A stretch of 64,000 nt of DNA from Aquimarina acroporae. Lineage in GTDB: Bacteria; Bacteroidota; Bacteroidia; Flavobacteriales; Flavobacteriaceae. The DNA is taken from contig NZ_JALPRE010000009.1 in NCBI RefSeq assembly GCF_023195925.1, positions 248,001 to 312,000 of the forward strand, given 5' to 3'. Under the pieces are notes generated by a model that saw only the letters and a program-made list of their open reading frames with translations, had not been told where the DNA came from and made no database searches. Made by a program: the position numbers and the translations under genes. Shown here piece after piece: positions 1 through 7,119 of the stretch; the stretch's first letter is position 1, and every line of letters starts with the position of its first letter.

Positions 1-1
1 T

Positions 2-112
2 GCACTAAGAAATAAAGTAGAGGATGTGTTAGAAATAAAATCAGACTTATATGATCGTCAGTTTATAGACACCATCCTCAAAGACTATAATTACTATACT
101 CAAAAACTGTAG
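2..112 (+). CDS. 3' end of an unidentified protein (partial)
   Basis: An open frame enters from the left edge and stops at TAG (110-112). The visible tail is 36 residues, from ALRNKVEDVLEI to YNYYTQKL. It is polar and charged, with no motif I recognise. It lies about 110 bp upstream of a peptide precursor gene on the same strand, so it could belong to that peptide's locus, but the fragment is too short to assign a function. That it is coding rests on the open frame, normal-looking codon use and the position upstream of a same-strand gene. Confidence 0.5.
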   Translation, partial: ALRNKVEDVLEIKSDLYDRQFIDTILKDYNYYTQKL

Positions 113-197
113 TAGATTAAGTTTCCTATAATTTCTTACTAAGCTATTGGAATTTTTTGCTAATAGGGTAACAAAAATAACCCTTTGTTGATATGAA

Positions 198-223
198 GAT
201 ATAAATCATTAAATCTTTATATC
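198..223 (+). promoter_or_regulatory. Hairpin abutting the peptide start codon
   Basis: GATATAAA (198-205) pairs perfectly with TTTATATC (216-223) around a 10-nt loop, and the ATG begins at the next base (224). In the mRNA this 8-bp stem would cover the ribosome-landing region. It is A/U-rich, so stability is modest. A translational control role is inference. Confidence 0.35.
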
Positions 224-376
224 ATGAAAAAAAAGAATTTAAAAAAACTACAACTAAGTAGAGAAATGGTTGCAAAACTTAAAGGAGGTATTGCTCATCC
301 CATGGGTGAGTACAAAGAGCGTGTGCATTGGTATGTTGGTACCAGGGGCCGAAATACTTGTTTTTGTGAATTCTAA
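224..376 (+). CDS. RiPP precursor peptide, lanthipeptide-like leader with GG motif
   Basis: This is a 50-residue peptide. The leader MKKKNLKKLQLSREMVAKL is very close to the conserved leaders of Bacteroidetes class I lanthipeptide and GG-type natural-product precursors (lysine-rich start, then a K-L-x-L-[SN] motif). It ends in a double glycine (residues 21-22, LKGG), the usual cleavage site of C39-peptidase ABC transporters. The presumed core of 28 residues runs from IAHPMG to TCFCEF and holds two Thr and two Cys (C46, C48) near its C-terminus. A strong terminator follows, so it is probably monocistronic here or the last gene of a locus that begins outside the window. Family membership is from leader resemblance; no modification enzyme is visible, so the product class (lanthipeptide or other) is unsettled. 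Confidence 0.72.
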   Translation: MKKKNLKKLQLSREMVAKLKGGIAHPMGEYKERVHWYVGTRGRNTCFCEF

Positions 377-405
377 AACTATTGGGATCACATGTTAAAT
401 TCTTT

Positions 406-433
406 AAGCGGACTTAGGTCCGCTTTTCCTTTT
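406..433 (+). terminator. Rho-independent terminator after the peptide gene
   Basis: AAGCGGAC (406-413) and GTCCGCTT (418-425) form a perfect 8-bp GC-rich stem with a TTAG loop, followed by a T-rich tail (TTCCTTTT). It lies 30 bp past the peptide stop codon. Confidence 0.85.
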
Positions 434-503
434 AAAAATAGAAGTATGAGATAAGCTTTTTTATAGCAAATTAGTTGTTGAATATATGCTGTTTTGTTTT
501 GAA

Positions 504-1232
504 TTATTTTATGACTTCGGCTTTGATAAATATGTTTTCAATTGGCCATTCGCTACCATCTACAGCAACATTAGATATTTTATCGGCAACTGTTAGTCCC
601 TTGACAACTTTGCCAAAAATAGTATGTTCACCATCTAAATGATGCGCTCCATTCTTGGCCAAAACAATAAAGAATTCGTAAGGAGTAGATCTGTTAGATG
701 GGTTATTGACCCATTGCTTAGACAAAGCAACAACTCCTCTAGTGTGCTTTAATCCTTCAATTTGTTCTTGAGGAATAGTGTACTCGCCAATCTCAAAACG
801 TAGATTAGCCATTTCTTGTCTATCGCTATTTCCTCCTTGTATTACAAAACCTTTGGCTACACGGTAAAAAAATGTTTCGTCAAAATACTTCTGCTTTACC
901 AAGTATATAAAGTTTGCCCGGTGTATTGGGGTTTCCTTAAATAATTGTATGTCGATGTCTCCATATTGTGTCTTTACCCTAACCAAAGTTTCTGGATTTT
1001 CCTCTCCATACGTAGTCATGAACTCCAAAAGGTTTTCATTGGTAAGTCTAAAAGGTTCTTCTTCATTTTTTGTAGCGTTCGTTGTTTCAGAATTTACATC
1101 TGAAATATCTTCTTTTTGCTCTTTTGTAGAATTTACCGTATTCTTATGTTTCTTTTTAGATTGTGTATCTTCACAACTGGAGAATAAAAAAAAGCTAATA
1201 AAAAAGACTAAAATAGATCTGGTAAATGACAT
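504..1232 (-). CDS. Cyclophilin-type peptidyl-prolyl isomerase, lipoprotein
   Basis: The N-terminus is a lipoprotein signal (hydrophobic FTRSILVFFISFFLF, then SSC lipobox), followed by a low-complexity Lys/Thr/Glu linker of about 50 residues and a cyclophilin domain over the C-terminal 160 residues. FFYRVAKGFVIQGG carries the catalytic Arg and the cyclophilin signature, and HLDGEHTIFGKVVKG is the second conserved stretch. It would isomerise X-Pro bonds in exported proteins while tethered to a membrane. I chose the second Met (1232) because it leaves a compact signal peptide; a start at 1241 is also possible. Either way its 5' end overlaps the divergent Nudix gene. The cyclophilin assignment is firm; the substrate is unknown. 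Confidence 0.9.
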   Translation of the reverse strand: MSFTRSILVFFISFFLFSSCEDTQSKKKHKNTVNSTKEQKEDISDVNSETTNATKNEEEPFRLTNENLLEFMTTYGEENPETLVRVKTQYGDIDIQLFKETPIHRANFIYLVKQKYFDETFFYRVAKGFVIQGGNSDRQEMANLRFEIGEYTIPQEQIEGLKHTRGVVALSKQWVNNPSNRSTPYEFFIVLAKNGAHHLDGEHTIFGKVVKGLTVADKISNVAVDGSEWPIENIFIKAEVIK

Positions 1233-1870
1233 TTGAAACATTTAAAAATTTAATTCCAAAAATACAGAAAATGTCGGTACCGGGAGAATCTTCCCACTTT
1301 ATTATGGCTCCTGAAATGCGAGTAAGAGAGTTAAATCATATAAAGATAGAGGAAAGAAACCCGAGAAATGCAGCGGTTATGATGCTTTTTTATCCTAAAG
1401 AAGCTCAGACGCATATTGTTCTTATTTTAAGACCCGATTATGAAGGGGTGCACTCTGGTCAAATCGCTTTGCCTGGAGGAAAAGCAGAAACATACGATTT
1501 AAACTATACAGAAACTGCGCTTCGCGAAACCGAAGAAGAAGTAGGGGTATATTCAAAAACGGTAAATGTGGTAAAAACCCTTACCAAAGTGTATATACCA
1601 CCTTCTAATTTTTGGGTGCATCCGTTTTTAGGATATACGGAAACAAGACCCAATTTTGTGCCGCAAGAAGAAGAAGTTGCTAAGGTTATTGAAGTTCCGT
1701 TATCAGAATTAATGAATGATAACAATATTATTCCTGAGATATTAACAACTTCCTACGCAAAAAATATTGAAGTACCTTCTTTTAAATTAAATGGTTACAC
1801 GGTTTGGGGAGCCACAGCAATGATGTTGAGCGAACTTAAAACCTTTTTAAAGGGTTCTATGGAAATATGA
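1226..1870 (+). CDS. Nudix hydrolase, CoA pyrophosphatase type
   Basis: This 214-residue protein has a Nudix box running from GGKAE to RETEEEVG (G-x5-E-x7-R-E-x2-E-E-x-G pattern). It is preceded by RPDYEGVHSGQIALPGG, which matches the extra motif of CoA-cleaving Nudix enzymes (UPF0035/NudL-like). The expected reaction is hydrolysis of CoA to phosphopantetheine and 3',5'-ADP using Mg2+. The start at 1226 gives MTFETFKNLIPKI, typical of flavobacterial homologues, so it is preferred over the internal Met at residue 16. Its start codon lies inside the 5' end of the divergent cyclophilin gene, so each promoter must lie in the other gene. The acyltransferase gene follows 42 bp downstream. CoA specificity is from the motif only. 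Confidence 0.88.
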   Translation: MTFETFKNLIPKIQKMSVPGESSHFIMAPEMRVRELNHIKIEERNPRNAAVMMLFYPKEAQTHIVLILRPDYEGVHSGQIALPGGKAETYDLNYTETALRETEEEVGVYSKTVNVVKTLTKVYIPPSNFWVHPFLGYTETRPNFVPQEEEVAKVIEVPLSELMNDNNIIPEILTTSYAKNIEVPSFKLNGYTVWGATAMMLSELKTFLKGSMEI

Positions 1871-1875
1871 TTTTG

Positions 1876-1883
1876 TATCTTTG
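1876..1883 (+). promoter_or_regulatory. Bacteroidetes-type -7 box (TATCTTTG)
   Basis: TATCTTTG matches the Bacteroidetes housekeeping -7 consensus TAnnTTTG and ends 29 bp before the acyltransferase start. I see no clear TTTG at the -33 position, so this is a candidate only. It suggests the acyltransferase can be transcribed separately from the Nudix gene. Confidence 0.4.
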
Positions 1884-1912
1884 GCAATCTAAATACAACC
1901 GATATTCTACAT

Positions 1913-2716
1913 ATGGGATTATTTAAAAGAAATCCATTTGGTCATATATTGTTTTTAAAAACTTGGCTCATTCGAATTATGGGGTCTATGACTCACAGGC
2001 GTTACCGAGGTTTTAATGAACTTCAAATAGAAGGTAGTGAAATCATAAAAGATCTTCCTGATAATAATGTGTTATTTGTCTCAAATCATCAGACGTATTT
2101 TGCTGATGTTGTAGCTATGTTTCACGTATTTAACGCAAGTTTAAGTGGAAGAGTAGATTCTATCAAAAATATAGGTTACTTATGGAAACCTAAATTAAAT
2201 TTATATTATGTAGCTGCAAAAGAAACCATGAGAGCTGGTTTGTTGGCTCGAATCCTGGCATATGCAGGAGCTATTACGGTAGAGCGAACTTGGCGTCAAG
2301 CAGGTAAAGATATAAATCGTCAGGTTAAAATGAGTGATATCACTAATATTAAAAGAGCTTTAGAAGACGGTTGGGTGATTACCTTTCCTCAAGGAACAAC
2401 AAAGCCTTTTAAACCAATTCGTAAAGGTACTGCTCATATCATTAGACAATATAAACCCATTGTTATCCCTATTGTTATTGATGGATTTAGAAGATCTTTT
2501 GATAAAAAAGGAATCCGTATTAAAAAACGTGGGATATTGCAATCTATGGTTATTAAAGAACCACTGGATATTGACTATGAAAATGATTCGATAGATGATA
2601 TCGTAAGTAAACTAGAATTTGCAATAGAGCAACATCCTTCATTTCTTAAGGTGATCCCACAAGAAGAGTTAGATGCCGAGGAAGAATTGAATAAAAAACG
2701 ACAGTGGGAGTACTAA
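1913..2716 (+). CDS. PlsC-like 1-acyl-glycerol-3-phosphate acyltransferase
   Basis: This 267-residue protein has an acyltransferase block starting at SNHQTYFAD and the later FPQGTT and VIPIVIDGFRRSF blocks. These correspond to PlsC motifs I, III and IV, so it should transfer an acyl chain to lysophosphatidic acid or a related lysolipid at the inner membrane. Two catalytic motifs are atypical: the usual H-x4-D is H-x5-D here, and the usual FPEGT is FPQGT. I recall the same forms in other flavobacterial homologues, so this looks like a lineage subfamily rather than a damaged gene. The exact acceptor is uncertain. Confidence 0.82.
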   Translation: MGLFKRNPFGHILFLKTWLIRIMGSMTHRRYRGFNELQIEGSEIIKDLPDNNVLFVSNHQTYFADVVAMFHVFNASLSGRVDSIKNIGYLWKPKLNLYYVAAKETMRAGLLARILAYAGAITVERTWRQAGKDINRQVKMSDITNIKRALEDGWVITFPQGTTKPFKPIRKGTAHIIRQYKPIVIPIVIDGFRRSFDKKGIRIKKRGILQSMVIKEPLDIDYENDSIDDIVSKLEFAIEQHPSFLKVIPQEELDAEEELNKKRQWEY

Positions 2717-2740
2717 TTGTATCTACACAGTTATCTTTTT

Positions 2741-3496
2741 TTATTCTAACCATGTTTTAAAATCTTTTACCCGCTCTCTGGAAACTATAATTTCTTGTTC
2801 AGAAAAATGGTTTAGTTTTACTTGTAACCTTGAATTTGTATAAGAGATAATATCTTTGATCGAATTAATGTTTATGTAGAACTTTCTGCTTACCCTAAAA
2901 AACTGTTGGGGGTTCAATTCCTCTTCCAAAGATTCAAGTGTAGTGTCTATTAAATAATTTCTGTTTTCCGCGGTATGTAGATAGGTTCCTTTGTTTTCAG
3001 AATAGAAGCATTCGATATCTTCTACAGAGAAAATTTTGAGATGTTGTCCTACTTTGGCTGTAAATCGTTTTTTGTACTGTCTATCCATTGGATTTATAAG
3101 TAGTTTTTTGATATCCTCAAAGTCTACTTGAATCGATTTACTTTTGGGAGTTTGTTCTTTATATTTTAATACTGCTGCTTCCAATTCTTCATCATCTATT
3201 GGTTTTAATAGGTAATCTATACTGTTTAGTTTAAAGGCTTTTAGAGCGTATTCATCATAAGCCGTGGTGAAAATAATAGAGCTTTTGATATTGATGGCAT
3301 CAAAAATCTCAAAAGACAACCCATCACTTAGTTGAATATCTAAAAAAATAAGATCTGGATGTTCATTATTGCTAAACCATTCTATTGATTCCTGTACAGA
3401 GTGCAACATTGTATGCACATCGATCTCAAGGTCATTTAGCATTCTGTTTAATCTTCTTGCAGCTGGTTTTTCGTCTTCTATAATGATAACATTCAT
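2741..3496 (-). CDS. LytTR-family response regulator
   Basis: This 251-residue protein has an N-terminal receiver domain (acidic E7/D8, phospho-acceptor D53 in IFLDIQLSDG, Lys in YLLKPID) and a C-terminal LytTR DNA-binding domain from about residue 145. The LytTR part shows the family pattern (KIFSVEDIECFYSENKGTYLH, FFRVSRKFYININSI). It should be phosphorylated by the LytS-type kinase encoded upstream and bind paired direct repeats. It is the last gene of a seven-gene minus-strand run whose promoter carries one of three matching candidate operators in this window, so autoregulation is likely (inference). Confidence 0.93.
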   Translation of the reverse strand: MNVIIIEDEKPAARRLNRMLNDLEIDVHTMLHSVQESIEWFSNNEHPDLIFLDIQLSDGLSFEIFDAINIKSSIIFTTAYDEYALKAFKLNSIDYLLKPIDDEELEAAVLKYKEQTPKSKSIQVDFEDIKKLLINPMDRQYKKRFTAKVGQHLKIFSVEDIECFYSENKGTYLHTAENRNYLIDTTLESLEEELNPQQFFRVSRKFYININSIKDIISYTNSRLQVKLNHFSEQEIIVSRERVKDFKTWLE

Positions 3497-3500
3497 AATT

Positions 3501-3974
3501 TTAACTATATCTTAAATTTTGTGTTTTTTTGATTTTTCTTTTAATAAGTAATGACCCTACAAAACAGACAAGCCCTGTACCAATACCCAAACACCAAATG
3601 CCGTAGGGATGCGGAATAATTCTTGCCGACATTTCTGAAACAAATGCTGCATAGAGTCCTACAATACTCCAGCTCATCACTCTTAAATGCTGTATATACC
3701 AATCTTTTACTTTTTTTCTATTTAAAACAGGATACATACCACCAAATAATGCTATTAAGCTAATAATAATCATGACATGAAAAATACCGAAGCCACCAAA
3801 AAGATGATAAATTCCAAATCCGGTTAGATTCATTAATAGCATAGATACCACATAAATGTATCCAATAATGACATGAAGCTTCGTGCCTTTGGTAGTTAGA
3901 ATAACGTAGGTTCCTGTTATCAAAGAAATAATGGCAAAGATAAGGTGTATAAGTCCTATTGTGCTATGAACCAT
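3501..3974 (-). CDS. DUF2306-type integral membrane protein
   Basis: This 157-residue, mostly hydrophobic protein has four to five predicted membrane helices. The segment GLIHLIFAIISLITG, followed by TTKGTKLHVIIGYIYV, resembles DUF2306 proteins, which carry conserved His residues near the membrane. The function of the family is not established. It sits 4 bp upstream of the LytTR gene and 24 bp downstream of a 2TM gene, so it is part of the kinase operon. A second DUF2306-like protein at 62348-62986 has the same operator upstream, which links the two to one regulator. Heme or quinone interaction would be speculation. Confidence 0.75.
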   Translation of the reverse strand: MVHSTIGLIHLIFAIISLITGTYVILTTKGTKLHVIIGYIYVVSMLLMNLTGFGIYHLFGGFGIFHVMIIISLIALFGGMYPVLNRKKVKDWYIQHLRVMSWSIVGLYAAFVSEMSARIIPHPYGIWCLGIGTGLVCFVGSLLIKRKIKKTQNLRYS

Positions 3975-3998
3975 AAGTATACGATTTTTGGAAGACGA

Positions 3999-4307
3999 TT
4001 ATTCCCAAAGTTGTTTTTGGTCGTCTTGTTCTTCCTCCATATACTTGCGTATCTTTCGCTCTTCCCAATCTTTGTCAAACATAGGGTTAAGTCTATAAGC
4101 TCTTGCTGCATGAAACGCAAGACCGATTCCCCAACCCAAAGCAGCCCATAAGAACCAGGCATAGCTCCATTCGTTTTGATAATAATTTAATCCGGCCAAA
4201 AATCCTATGATAACAATATATGATATTAAGTTATTGTAGAACTTTTTGAGTTCATTTACACGAGTTTTTGCGCGTTCATATCTTTTTTGTTCTTCAAGAG
4301 TTTTCAT
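3999..4307 (-). CDS. 2TM domain protein (copy 3 of the small ones)
   Basis: This 102-residue protein is a single 2TM domain: a charged helix (YERAKTRVNELKKFYNNL), two membrane helices (SYIVIIGFLAGLNYY and WFLWAALGWGIGLAFHA) and a charged C-terminal helix with KDWEERKIRKYM. The same blocks occur in the two neighbouring small genes and at the C-terminus of the kinase, so these are paralogues from local duplication. Family role is unknown, but 2TM domains are common next to LytTR systems in Flavobacteriia. It may act as a membrane partner of the kinase. Confidence 0.85.
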   Translation of the reverse strand: MKTLEEQKRYERAKTRVNELKKFYNNLISYIVIIGFLAGLNYYQNEWSYAWFLWAALGWGIGLAFHAARAYRLNPMFDKDWEERKIRKYMEEEQDDQKQLWE

Positions 4308-4343
4308 GATGGTATAAGTTTCTTTAAGGTTAGAAGGACCATT

Positions 4344-4640
4344 TTAAAAATCCTCTTTGTCCATAAGTTCTTTGATTTTACGTTCTTCCCAGTCTTTACT
4401 AAATATTTTATTCGTGTTAAAAACTGTTATTCCGTGAATTAATAATCCGATTCCCCATAAAATGGGTGTGATATATAATTTCCAATCTAATAAAGAGTCA
4501 ATGCCATTGTCAATAACCTGAGAGTTGATAAAAAGGAGTGCTATGTTTATGATAATATAAACTGTCAAGTGATTGTAAAATCCCTTTTCTTTCTCAACCC
4601 TCATTTTGGCTCTTTGGTATCGTTGTTGTTCGTTTTTCAT
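4344..4640 (-). CDS. 2TM domain protein (copy 2)
   Basis: This 98-residue 2TM protein has the order RYQRAKMRVEKEKGFYNHL, helix 1 (VYIIINIALLFINS), helix 2 (ITPILWGIGLLIHGITVF) and the KDWEERKIKELM tail. It has the shared W-G-x-G-L-x-x-H motif of the local family. It is 36 bp upstream of copy 3 and 15 bp downstream of copy 1 in the same direction, consistent with one transcript. It is probably a small inner-membrane protein that dimerises through its charged helices (inference). Confidence 0.85.
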   Translation of the reverse strand: MKNEQQRYQRAKMRVEKEKGFYNHLTVYIIINIALLFINSQVIDNGIDSLLDWKLYITPILWGIGLLIHGITVFNTNKIFSKDWEERKIKELMDKEDF

Positions 4641-4655
4641 GATGATGTATTGTTT

Positions 4656-5003
4656 TTAGAATTGATCTTTATCCATATACTCATTAATCTTTCGTTCTTC
4701 CCATGATTTAGAAAACAAAGACCAATTCTTTAGTTTCTTTTTAATTTGTTTTTGTTTGAAGGTCCAAAGTCCATGCCCCAGCAGTACGATTCCCCATAAT
4801 GTGGGAATAAGCACCAAATTAATCATAAGCCATCTTTTAAACTCTTCGTCATCTACATTCAGATTTGCTTTTAGTTGAAACAGTATTACTGCCATGATTA
4901 TGTTCATACCTATGTATACTGCAAGGTGAACATAGAATCCTTTTTCTTCATTAAGTCTTCTTTTGGCTTTTTTATATAATTTTTGATCTATCTGATTAGT
5001 CAT
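4656..5003 (-). CDS. 2TM domain protein (copy 1)
   Basis: This 115-residue protein is the longest of the three small 2TM proteins. It has LYKKAKRRLNEEKGFYVHL, helix 1 (VYIGMNIIMAVILFQL), a longer acidic loop (NLNVDDEEFKRW), helix 2 (IPTLWGIVLLGHGLWTF) and the SWEERKINEYMDKDQF tail. The start overlaps the end of the kinase gene by 8 bp, which suggests translational coupling and tight stoichiometry with the kinase. The loop expansion separates it from the other copies. Function is unknown. Confidence 0.85.
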   Translation of the reverse strand: MTNQIDQKLYKKAKRRLNEEKGFYVHLAVYIGMNIIMAVILFQLKANLNVDDEEFKRWLMINLVLIPTLWGIVLLGHGLWTFKQKQIKKKLKNWSLFSKSWEERKINEYMDKDQF

Positions 5004-6384
5004 AATTTTTTCTTTTAGATTCCTCCATATACTTTTGAATCTTTCTTTTTTCCCAGTTTTTACCTAAAACAGGGTGACGGTCAAATGCTTCCATATAGTG
5101 AAATAATACTCCTAATCCCCATCCTAAAATTGGGAAAATAACCCAAGGAAAACCAAAACCGGTCGTTTTGTAATTTATGAATGCCAAAAAGGGAATAACA
5201 ATGCAGTAGGAGATAAAGTTCCCATAAAACTCTTTGATCTTTTTTACTTGCTCTCTAGCTCTTTCATACTTGAGGTTATTTATTGTATCTATATTGTCTA
5301 TATTTTGTGAAATTTCCATGTCTATTATTTTTATCTTTTTTGTTAATACCGGAAGCTCTGCTATAAAAGCGTCTTCCGTTTTATACACCGAGAATTTTCT
5401 TTTGGTAAGAAGTGCATACCGTTGCTGAACATTTCCTAGTCCTACACCACTACTTTGTTTAACCACTTCCTTGGGTTGTAAATTATTCTCGACTACTAGA
5501 AAACCATCTTTCTCATATATTTTTATATGAAGCGGTTTTTCTGGCATTACAACATTGTGTTTTATTGTGTTTTCAAGTAAAATTTGTAATGATAATGGTA
5601 CCACTCTCGCCTCTGGGTTTGATGCGCGCTCAGGCATTTCAAAAATGATACTATCTTCAAACCTTAACTGTACTAGAGTCATATAGGTTTTTGCAAATTT
5701 TAATTCTTCATCGACAGTAACTAGTTCTTTATCTTTTTGCTCAAGTACATAACGGTATACTTTAGATAAAGAAGTTGTGAACTTCTGTGCCAATCTTGGG
5801 TTTTCTTCAATAAGCGAGGTCAGCACATTTAAACTGTTGAACAAAAAATGCGGATCTAATTGGTTTTTCAGTGCTGCAAACTTTGCAGATGCCGTACCCG
5901 CAATTATTTTTTGTTCGGTAATTTTTTGCTTTTGTAGCTCTTTATAAAAGTAAAAAGCGTGAAAAAACAGAGAAATCAATAAGGTGATTAAAAATGCAAC
6001 TATGTAATAGCTTAATTTTTCGTTTTCTATAAACCTCTTGAAGGAATTTCCGTAGAAACCAACCGACATAATTAGTCTCACTATTCCATATACAATCATG
6101 GTAACAGTAATTGATCCAAGAGCTCCTACCCATAATCTTTTTTGAGGTTGTTTATCCCAGGTATACCATCTGTCCAGACTATTAAAGAAATATATATTTG
6201 ATAGCGCCAAAGGAAATGCAAACATAAACTGTATTAAAGTATCTTCTAGAATTTCTCCAAAAGAGATTGGTTGGCCTAAGGTAAATAAGAGTTCTACAGC
6301 CTCTATAATTACCGCAATGACGATACTTATTCGTAATATTTTTACAATATTGGTTTTCATGTCCTTTGGTTTTTTAACATCCAT
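4996..6384 (-). CDS. LytS-type sensor histidine kinase fused to a 2TM domain
   Basis: This 462-residue protein begins with four membrane helices (about residues 12-36, 48-68, 84-108 and 124-147). A His_kinase (PF06580-type) phospho-acceptor motif follows, LDPHFLFNSLNVL with H179, then an ATP-binding domain with LLENTIKHN (N-box, 269-277) and SSGVGLGNVQQR (G-box, 311-322). Kinases of this type usually end near residue 350. This one continues through a linker into a complete 2TM domain (about 370-455), homologous to the three small proteins encoded next. M356 could serve as an internal start for a free 2TM protein. The start could also be M9. The cognate regulator is most likely the LytTR protein at the operon end. 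Confidence 0.92.
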   Translation of the reverse strand: MDVKKPKDMKTNIVKILRISIVIAVIIEAVELLFTLGQPISFGEILEDTLIQFMFAFPLALSNIYFFNSLDRWYTWDKQPQKRLWVGALGSITVTMIVYGIVRLIMSVGFYGNSFKRFIENEKLSYYIVAFLITLLISLFFHAFYFYKELQKQKITEQKIIAGTASAKFAALKNQLDPHFLFNSLNVLTSLIEENPRLAQKFTTSLSKVYRYVLEQKDKELVTVDEELKFAKTYMTLVQLRFEDSIIFEMPERASNPEARVVPLSLQILLENTIKHNVVMPEKPLHIKIYEKDGFLVVENNLQPKEVVKQSSGVGLGNVQQRYALLTKRKFSVYKTEDAFIAELPVLTKKIKIIDMEISQNIDNIDTINNLKYERAREQVKKIKEFYGNFISYCIVIPFLAFINYKTTGFGFPWVIFPILGWGLGVLFHYMEAFDRHPVLGKNWEKRKIQKYMEESKRKNYD

Positions 6385-6390
6385 GGCAGA

Positions 6391-7014
6391 CTACTTGCAA
6401 TTTTGCTGAATTCGTGCTACCTGATCTTTACCCCAAGATGGATAAAATGGAATGTCGTTGCTCTTCGCCTTTTCAAAGTACAAGATAGCTTTTTCTACCT
6501 CAGGACAAAAGTCTTTAGGGTCCTTACCCCAGAATTTGGCTCCTCCCATTTTCCATTCTGCATGGTACAAGGTTGCTCTTGGATTTTCAGGCTCTAAAAC
6601 TTTAGCTTTTCTATAAAGCTCCTCTACTTTTGCAGATAATAACGGCCCATTTACCGATGGGTTATATACCACGTAAGCCGTATTCAACATGGCTTCCATA
6701 ATCAAGATTTCTGCATTTTCCTTAGAGAATGTTCTCGATTCATTAAGAAAACCCTGTGCCTTTTTAAGTCTCGATTCTATCTCATTTGCATCTTTAATGT
6801 TAAACGTTGTAATAATATGTACTTGTGCAGCATAGTAAAAAGGTAACCAGTTATCTTTTTCGGCTCTACCAATACGCTCGAAAAGATTAATTGCTTCATC
6901 TGGTTTTTGACTACCCCATAATTCAAAGGCTTTATTCATGCCTTTTTCATATGGAGACTGAGCTTGCAGCGTAGTGCTAACTATTATTGTAAATACTATT
7001 ATAAAAGTTCTCAT
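6391..7014 (-). CDS. Exported TPR-like protein, first gene of the LytS/LytTR operon
   Basis: This 207-residue protein has a cleavable signal peptide (MRTFIIVFTIIVSTTLQAQ). The mature part is helical with TPR-like repeats: YEKGMNKAFELWGSQKPDEAINLFERI, a central repeat, and the ALEPENPRATLYHAEWKMGG and AILYFEKAK segments. It is likely periplasmic, and it ends 6 bp before the kinase, so it may modulate the sensor or measure envelope load (inference). The gene is led by a candidate LytTR operator 65 bp upstream. Homologues are commonly annotated only as tetratricopeptide repeat proteins. Confidence 0.8.
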   Translation of the reverse strand: MRTFIIVFTIIVSTTLQAQSPYEKGMNKAFELWGSQKPDEAINLFERIGRAEKDNWLPFYYAAQVHIITTFNIKDANEIESRLKKAQGFLNESRTFSKENAEILIMEAMLNTAYVVYNPSVNGPLLSAKVEELYRKAKVLEPENPRATLYHAEWKMGGAKFWGKDPKDFCPEVEKAILYFEKAKSNDIPFYPSWGKDQVARIQQNCK

Positions 7015-7078
7015 AGTTGTGTTTTTAAATAATTATAGTGTAAAGATGCTTCGGTTGGGTGTTTTTTTATAGTTTTTC

Positions 7079-7113
7079 TTACCGAGTTGTAGCTTTTTAG
7101 GGATGAAATGTCA
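7079..7113 (-). promoter_or_regulatory. Candidate LytTR operator A (kinase operon)
   Basis: Read on the minus strand, CTACAACTCGGTAA (7079-7092) is preceded 21 bp earlier by a weaker half-site, TGACATTTC (7105-7113). It lies 65 bp upstream of the TPR gene start. The core differs by one base from operators B and C elsewhere in this window. Paired direct repeats at 21-bp spacing are the classic LytTR site geometry. Confidence 0.6.
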
Positions 7114-7119
7114 CCAATG

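Noticed and set aside
949..1236. Open frame on the plus strand, 95 codons
   Set aside because: It is the antisense of the cyclophilin gene and has hydrophobic low-complexity sequence without any domain.
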